DNA from: Gracilaria gracilis
Lineage: Eukaryota; Rhodophyta; Florideophyceae; Gracilariales; Gracilariaceae
Length of the DNA: 64,000 nt
Direction: 5' to 3'
Assembly: GCA_030374805.1 (NCBI GenBank)
Contig: JARGSG010000035.1
Span: 434,001-498,000, forward strand
Below the pieces are notes generated by a model, which was given only the letters and a program-made list of their open reading frames with translations, was not told the DNA's origin and ran no database searches. Position numbers and translations under genes: made by a program. How positions within the stretch are numbered: the first letter of the stretch is position 1; each line of letters starts with the position of its first letter. Of the stretch, positions 58,093-64,000 are shown in pieces.

Positions 58093-58118
58093 CTTATGTA
58101 TATCTTACTATACATAAG
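58093..58118. repeat. Subterminal palindrome, right end of PB3
   Basis: CTTATGTATA, six bases, TATACATAAG: a perfect 10-bp stem 20 bp from the right tip. It matches the two palindromes at the left end. Confidence 0.78.
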
Positions 58119-58138
58119 AATTTCCCGGTTCAAAAGGG

Positions 58139-59715
58139 TTAACCTGGCCGCCTCTATTCGAGCTGCACGGTTTGCGCCAAGAATTAAGGCGCGTTGCCCT
58201 CGATGGGCAAGCCAACGTTGATGTTCTTGCTTTTCGAGATCAGCTTGGACACGCTGGCGTTGGCGCTCCGCTTGCTGCCGCTGCTTATCAAGACGAGCTG
58301 CCTCCACTTGTGCCGCTCGCTCCTCTTTGTCCCTCTGCGCTTGCTCCCGCTCACGCTCGCGGTCCCCTAGTTCGGTCAGTACCCTTTTCTCCGTTAACAG
58401 CAAACCACTGGTCGTATTCAAAGTTTCATTCTCTAACACCTTTCCATCACTGCGCAAAAGATTGCAAGACGTTTTGTAGGACTCAACGAGCTTGTGGTAG
58501 TTCTGAAATGCCGCCGTGTGACTGTCCGCCCCTTCGAAGTTTGTAATATCTGTTGCTTTGATAACTTCGGAATTGACGCCACGCTTCTCCGAGCTCCACA
58601 GCCCACAGGCCCTGAATCCGCTAGCGATATTCTGAAAGGTTACTGCACGATTGTATCCTCGTGTAAGTATCTCGCATATCGTATAAATGTCATTTTTGTC
58701 ACTGTCTTTCACCAAAACCGTGCGGCGACTAAGGTCATTTCTGAACGCCGTCTTGTACGGTGAAAATACAGAGAAGTCGAGAGGTTGTGTGCGGTGGCTC
58801 GTGTGAGCCGGTAATCCGATGACGACGATATTGCTTCGTTTAAAAAGGTCAAGGACTTTAAATGTGCAATGCGCAACGTAGCCGTCGAGAGCAAGGAGAA
58901 TATTTCGATACTCTTGGCGCAAGCTGGTGGATTCTTCCACAAACTTCTCTGCCCACTGAAAGAATATGTTGCTATCTACCCCGGATGTTTCACGATACAC
59001 ACAATGCGCAGTCGGGACCAAGAACTGTGAAGGCATTTCGGTTGTTCCATCTTCCAGCTTCCGCCACTTGGCCTTTTTACCAGGAAGAACAGCAAGCGGG
59101 CTCCATTGACGACCGTCGGCCGAAACCACTGGCATGATAGTCACGTGCTGAGCGTTTGAAGACCATTTGAGTTCGAAAGAGTTACTTTGGCCACGGGCGT
59201 CGAACATTGCTTTCGCTCGTGAGTGTGAAGCGGTGCGGGTGGAGGAGCCACTTTCATCGATGTTAAAAATTTATCTTGTATTCCTTATGCACTTGGTGCA
59301 ATCGAGCATAATGCTTAACTAAATTGGTTGGTGACATTACGATCTGTCTTGGCTTTTCCAGATTAGTCCGTCGTTTTAACGAAACTTGGGGATTTCGTCG
59401 TAAAGAGTTTCGCACAAACCCATCACCTGGTCTGTCTTCGTTGAATGGCATTTTTTGTCTACGTGGTTCGGGAAGCGAGCGGACATAGTGCTGCACGAGA
59501 TCCTTGAAGCATTCTCTAGACAACGGTGTGCCTTTGTGGGAGAACGAAGGAAGGGATTCCTTTAATATATTTTCTTTAGCTTTGGAGAATAGTGGCTGCT
59601 GACCTCTTGGTTTGGAGGTTATGTTTAGTGCGTCTTTGCAATTTAGTCGTTGCAGTGTAGAGTAAGGGATTTTGTGCTTCTTTTTCACACTTTCGAATTG
59701 ATATAAGAGAGCCAT
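58139..59715 (-). pseudogene. pogo/Tigger (DDE_1) transposase, frameshifted and split
   Basis: The N terminus (ATG at 59,715) has a psq-like helix-turn-helix (QFESVKKKHKIPYSTLQRL) and a CENP-B-type DNA-binding part (GTPLSRECFKDLVQHYVRS; RPGDGFVRNSLRRNPQVSLK). The catalytic domain shows Asp in FNIDESGSS, Asp in LLALDGYVAH and Asp in TQPLDFSVFSPYK. A Glu/Arg/Gln-rich coiled coil follows (about 58,400-58,180). There is one frameshift near 59,265, just before the first catalytic Asp. PB3 cuts the gene 17 codons before its end. This is the Tc1/mariner-pogo branch, which targets TA. Confidence 0.87.
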
Positions 59716-60262
59716 TGAGCTCGGATACTGCAGTTAAAGCTTGGGGATGAAGGACACCTTGTTTGGGGGCAGTGACACGTTTTTGTCGCATGAAGGCTAC
59801 TCCAAGACAACGTCTGTGTGTACAGAGAATGTTCTCTCTGGGGGGGATGTTTTGTGACGAAGATGATGAGTAAAGAGGACGAAAGCTCCTCCTCCGATTC
59901 AAAAACGCCCGCCAAAACTGATGGTTGCATCAGAATTGAAAGCTTATGAGCCGTTTCGTAGCTAGAGTAGAGATGAGATCTGATAGTACCCCCTTTCTGG
60001 GGATTGTGCAAAATTTTTATCACCAAAGCGGCCCAATTTGGGCTCCTGACCCATGTTTGGTACACCCTATGATAGATGTTCCTGTTTCTTCGGTTACCGT
60101 GCCCAAAAAGCGCACGTCATGTACGGCATTCAACAGCAATGCCGTAGAATGCCGTACAGATCGTTCTTCACTTTGGCATACAAATATCTAAATCTGTAAC
60201 TATATAATTGGCTACATCTAACAGCTGTATATATCTGTTTTGGTCTTCTGGGGGTGAAAGGG
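59716..60262. other. Unresolved flank: pogo left arm and PB2 right arm
   Basis: Overlapping minus-strand ORFs here (59,902-59,576; 60,065-59,685) have no recognised domain. Somewhere in this stretch the pogo element ends and the right end of PB2 begins. Only the last 14 bases (the PB2 terminal repeat) are certain. Confidence 0.5.
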
Positions 60263-62042
60263 TTAAATAAAATATTTTAGAGTAGGAAATAACAGTTTGG
60301 TGAATGAGTGATCTGGAAATGATATTTTTCTGTTCTGGTAGCATAACATATTTTCAAACTGCAGAAGATAGCGTGTCAAAGTATGCAAGATATTTATAGT
60401 TTGAATATAAGAGAGTACTAAAGAAATCGAACAAGTGACACAATAACATAAAGGCTTGCGTCTGTTCATTTCAAAATAATCGAGAAAAAGATGCATTTGA
60501 AAAACTTGAACCAGCTTTAAGCCGTTATGTCACAGACACAAGGCAATAGTAGTATTTTTGGTGGTAGTGCGGTTAAATTTAGTGGTAGGTTCCACACGTC
60601 CACAGAAAAGCTTTCGCTCTACCTATCGAAAATATACTCAAATACCATATTGTAGAGTTTGAAACAATGTTCTCGTCAATGAAAACTGAAATATAAATTT
60701 GTTCATTTTTGACCTAAGAAGTACTTTTATAGTGCAGAGAAGCCTTCCAAAGTGCGGCCATTCTTTCAAATTGAAAAAATGTAAACTTAAACAATGGTAA
60801 AAGATAAAGTATGATGTAAACTATTGCTTCTGTTAATTTCACAATTTTAGGATAAAAATAGGCGTCTGTACAAATTCAACCGTGTTAGCGACTTTTTAAA
60901 AATGTAAGGACCATGCCGTCTTTTTGACGTAAAGAACCTTAAATGTGACAGTAATTTACAGATGGCACAGAAAAACTTTTGGTTTACAAACTAGTAATGT
61001 ACTGAGTATCTATATTACAAAATTTGAAGTAGTAATTTTGTGAATGTTTGGTTCGAAACCAATATTTTGTCCTATTAACATAAACCATATTATTATACTG
61101 CAAACCATAAATATTATAAAGAATGTACTCTACGTAATTTGAAAAGAAGATTGCAACAACTTGTAAGTATATTTGCCGGTAAAAAATAAAAGTATTTATC
61201 TTAATTGCATTGAAACTAAAAAAATATTGTTATCTTTTGTTATGGAACATATTTATGCAAAAATTCTTGGTTTGCGCGACAAGGTTATTTTATTTTATTT
61301 TTATGAAGAAGTACGAACTTCACGGGTAAGAAAATAAAAAAATTCAAACTTTAAAATTTATTATGAAATGTAGTTGTTTTATCAATTGGGAAAAGGTTAA
61401 TACTTTTTGTTTGTTATTTTCAGAGTTACTGTGTCAAAAGTTTTGAAGTATTTTTTGAAATTGAACTCAAACATAAATTTTTTGATCTTCGATCTGCAGG
61501 GATAGTTTATTTTTAAGTATTCCGTTTTGTGTCAATGGTGTTGTTTGTTTAATCTAGGGGGTTTTGTGGTTTATAAGTATGTAATGCTACGTAGCACATG
61601 GAATCTAGCCAATGATTTGGTATGCTGTAAGAGAGTGATATTTGGAGATATGTATGTAGCTGTAAAGAGATTGATTCAAATCAAAATTTGAAGTTTTTGG
61701 TTTGATTCAACTTTTTGGGACCCTATATATTTTGGTATAGGGTCTACCCGACATTTTATATCGTTTTTGGTTTATTGTTGTTTTGTATCAGTTTATTACA
61801 TTATTAGAATTGTAGTTTTGGCAATGCTGTAGCCTTTGCTTGATATACGTTTCATATTTGTTGTTGCAACTTTGCACAGTTTGTTTGTTTGGTATGGACT
61901 CAGGCGCAGTCTAAACAAGCGTGAACGTGAACGCGTGAACGCGTGATTGTTTACAGATATAAAAAAAGGCGCTGTAAATTAAACTGACCGACGCTTGTTG
62001 CGGTCCCACGCGTGGTCCTTTCTTGCGTAGGTATTATACCCC
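60263..62042. other. AT-rich gap without genes
   Basis: Strongly AT-rich. It contains the 65-bp word repeated from 44,120 (at 60,478-60,542) and a short GTGAACGCGTGAAC tandem at about 61,920-61,945. No gene was recognised. Confidence 0.55.
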
Positions 62043-62085
62043 TACTTTGCATCCAACCATCATGATCGTTGTTGGATGCAAAGTA
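62043..62085. repeat. Perfect 15-bp stem hairpin
   Basis: TACTTTGCATCCAAC and its exact complement GTTGGATGCAAAGTA enclose 13 bases. It stands about 420 bp upstream of the methyltransferase gene. It could be a transposon end, a terminator-like RNA hairpin of a neighbouring gene, or a regulatory structure. Confidence 0.6.
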
Positions 62086-62503
62086 CAGGTGCATTGAAGT
62101 TAGCAAGTATGAACCACTTTTGCTCTGGATATGACTTTTTCGCCCTTGATGGTCAAAGGCTTCGACTCTGTTCGCTACAATCCATTGATGGTGCTTGTGT
62201 TGGGCTTGAAGAGCACAAGGAGATTGCCAGGTCCTCATTGCGAGTGCGGGCGCCCGCACTGAAGTTATGACAACAAGTCGTCCATCCCCTTAAGTTTTGA
62301 AAGTCGCGGTCAAACTCTGGAATCCAACACCGGTGACACACGCTCAGTGGCGAACAAAAGTGGCGATATTTCCAATCATGGTTTTGCTCACAAGTTCATC
62401 TCATTAGCGCTTTTCTACTTCACTCGAATTGCACGCCTTGATACTCGGTACCCTCCGGGTCTTTTCTGTATATGTGTGTGTGTGTAAAAGAGTGAGCAAG
62501 AGC

Positions 62504-63298
62504 ATGGATCCTGATCTTTACAGGTCAGCACAGACGCAAAGTGGCGTGTCCGTGTTTTGGGCTGAGAAGTACGCAAATGATTCGCCCAGGAACTGGGACA
62601 AGTTCTACAAACGCAATTCCACCAACTTCTTCAAAGATCGTCATTGGACTGTCACAGAGTCTACAGACGGCTTCCCGTGCCTCACAGAACTGTCAGAAGA
62701 TGTCAAAATCGTTTTAGAAGTTGGTTATGGCGTAGCAAACTGCGCATACCCACTTTTGGCCGCCAACAAATCCTTGCTTATATATGCGTTTGATTTCGCT
62801 CCCACAGCAATAAGGCTGTTTAAGTAAAAGGAGCAGTACGATGAGAATCGTATGAAAGCCTTTGTGTGGGATTTCTGTACACACCCGTTCAGCTCTATAG
62901 ACCCACAACAGCTTGGCCTTTCGGATGGAATGGCAGACTTTTGCTTGCTTGTTTTTGTCTTGAGCGCAGTACCTCCCGCAAAGCAGGCATTCGGCATACA
63001 AAACTTGTACACAGTACTCAAGCCTGGAGGAAGGCTTTTGTTCCGTGACTATTCAACTGGTGATTTAGCGCAAAACTGCTTTGCGTCACGGAATAGAATT
63101 GACGACAATTACTTTGTTCGACAGGACAAGACTCTTTCTTTCTTCTTTGACGAACGGACGCTGTGTTCCTGTATGCGAGGAGCTGGTTTTGAGGAGATCT
63201 ACATGCGGAGAGTTTCGAGAATGATAGAAAATCGAAAGGAAAACCTGCAGATGAATAGGGTCTCCTTGCAAGCAGAATTTGTAAGACCTAAGGTTTGA
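62504..63298 (+). pseudogene. METTL2/6/8-type tRNA m3C methyltransferase with one in-frame stop
   Basis: This family methylates cytidine 32 in the anticodon loop of certain tRNAs (N3-methylcytidine), using S-adenosylmethionine. The frame starts at ATG (MDPDLYRSAQ), covers 264 codons and matches the family throughout: NWDKFYKRNSTNFFKDRHW (family signature), the SAM motif region LEVGYGVANC, YAFDFAPTAI, FCLLVFVLSAVPP, LKPGGRLLFRDYSTGD and NYFVRQDKTLSFFF. A TAA at 62,825-62,827 (codon 108) interrupts it in frame, right after motif I. Motif I itself is altered: relatives have VGCGVGN. So this is probably a recent pseudogene, unless the stop is a sequence error. No introns are needed. It is the only confident host gene in the window. 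Confidence 0.85.
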
Positions 63299-64000
63299 GT
63301 GATACTTGACCGTGCGCACGCAAGACCTCTAGAAATGGAGTCCTAGCACGAATGACCCCCGCAGTTTCAGGATCCTTCGAAGACAGAGGTTAAACTAAAA
63401 CCACGATATCCCAGTTCTCATCACGTCATATGCGCACAAGACGATGCCAAACGATACCTTACCAAAGGTATATCTCAAAATTGTAACAGGGCGAACAATG
63501 AAGCTTATGTCATTTAGGATGGGTTGCACTCCAAGTTGGGGAGAGGTCACCCAAAAGAAACCTTCAAAGCTCGTGTATTTTGTTGAAGCAGACCCTATGT
63601 AACCAATGTGTGGATAGAGAGCGTTCGACATCGGGGCAAAACAGTCCTTCCATCTCTCCTATTTCCCCCTGATGCAGTTCCTGCTTCTCTGCACCCCAGG
63701 TAAATGACACCAAGTGGGAGCTACCCCTGTTCCCAAACATGTTAGGCGGGGCACGTAGCGTTACCAACTTTTTCTAAAACGATACCGTATGTCGCTAATC
63801 TGCGTAATCTCCATAGGGCCACCTAGCTTGGGCTCGATGCATGCGGCCAGTGTTCAGTGTAGAAAACCCCTGTAACCAACATGCTAGATACCCCGAAGAA
63901 GGCCACCTCAGCATCAAAACGTCATATGCACAAGAACTGTGCAGCTCGAGGATTTATACGACTGGTCGCAGGAAAGCGAGAAGCGTAGAGTGGCCTGACA
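63299..64000. other. No feature recognised
   Basis: About 700 bp after the methyltransferase gene with only short chance ORFs on the minus strand. It may hold its 3' flank and polyadenylation signals, which I cannot point to. Confidence 0.5.

Larger units (their letters stand above)
48668..58138 (+). mobile_element. piggyBac element PB3, inserted in the pogo transposase gene
   Basis: The ends read CCGTTTTGAACCGGGAA (left) and, inverted, CCCTTTTGAACCGGGAA (right), with TTAA duplicated at 48,664-48,667 and 58,139-58,142. Just inside both ends stand 26-bp hairpin-like palindromes (CTTATGT...ACATAAG). The element carries a transposase on + (interrupted by a DIRS-like element) and the accessory ORF on -. 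Span 9,471 bp, about 4.4 kb without the nested insertion. Confidence 0.93.
48440..59950 (-). mobile_element. pogo/Tigger-type DNA transposon, split by piggyBac PB3
   Basis: A DDE_1 transposase gene lies on the minus strand at 59,715-58,139 and resumes on the far side of PB3 at 48,667-48,617. This shows that PB3 inserted at a TTAA inside the gene. The element lies within PB2. Its outer ends are not resolved: I could not find inverted repeats or a TA duplication, so the limits given are approximate. Confidence 0.65.
44281..60262 (+). mobile_element. piggyBac element PB2 (outermost of a four-level nest)
   Basis: It begins CCCTTTCACCCCCA right after a TTAA (44,277-44,280) and ends with the inverse (TGGGGGTGAAAGGG) right before a TTAA (60,263-60,266), the hallmark of piggyBac. 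It carries a transposase on + and a convergent accessory ORF on -. Total span is 15,982 bp, because a pogo element, and inside that another piggyBac with its own DIRS-like insertion, lie within it. The genes of PB2 are broken. Confidence 0.82.

Noticed and set aside
48440-60262. Terminal inverted repeats and TA duplication for the pogo element
   Set aside because: I compared the flanks by eye and found no convincing inverted match, so the ends are left open.
1-64000. Bacterial or viral origin of the window
   Set aside because: Low coding density, LTR and DIRS-like retroelements, piggyBac, pogo and Harbinger elements and a METTL-type gene point to a eukaryotic nuclear genome.

Overview
The window looks like repeat-dense eukaryotic nuclear DNA. 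Single-exon-looking genes, Ty3/gypsy, DIRS-like, piggyBac, PIF/Harbinger and pogo elements, and long AT-rich gaps would fit a red alga with a transposon-swollen genome (a florideophyte, for instance). That placement is inference and an oomycete is not excluded. Only one host gene is recognised with confidence: a METTL2/6/8-type tRNA m3C methyltransferase at 62.5-63.3 kb, which carries one in-frame stop. Almost everything else is mobile DNA in various states of decay.

Layout. 0-6.4 kb: AT-rich, non-coding, with a cluster of short hairpins near the left edge, a 22-bp perfect palindrome and two weak exon-like stretches. 6.6-9 kb: decayed PIF/Harbinger transposon (Myb-like ORF on +, DDE transposase on -). 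10.5-11.5 kb: piggyBac relic of a separate subfamily, cut by the LTR of a decayed minus-strand Ty3/gypsy element (11.5-21 kb). 21-22.5 kb: another minus-strand gag/protease-like retroelement relic. 23-25 kb: 2 kb of C-rich degenerate short repeats. 25.2-26.1 kb: two small minus-strand ORFs, one with zinc-finger cysteines and histidines. 27.3-42.0 kb: a complete-ended plus-strand Ty3/gypsy element with a 5-bp target duplication (AGTAC). It carries long antisense ORFs between integrase and the 3' LTR. Its 3' LTR was hit by a 291-bp MITE and, 23 bp away, by a complete-ended 2.4-kb Harbinger element. The gypsy element itself sits in an older minus-strand gene remnant (weakly MULE-like, with a basic and coiled-coil tail).

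44.3-60.3 kb is a four-level nest, resolved from end repeats and target sites. A piggyBac element (PB2, 44,281-60,262) contains a pogo/Tigger element. The pogo transposase gene was hit at a TTAA by a second piggyBac (PB3, 48,668-58,138). The PB3 transposase gene was in turn entered by a DIRS-like tyrosine-recombinase retroelement (about 50,574-55,602). Both piggyBacs carry, tail-to-tail with the transposase, a second minus-strand ORF conserved between the copies (a CxxCGxTPCYW motif, then YTY, RIQ and YMG[YF]K blocks). I do not recognise it as a named family, and it is the best candidate here for an undescribed component.

The remaining sequence (60.3-62.0 kb and 63.3-64.0 kb) shows nothing codable. 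No rRNA, tRNA or CRISPR array was recognised, but a covariance search was not possible.
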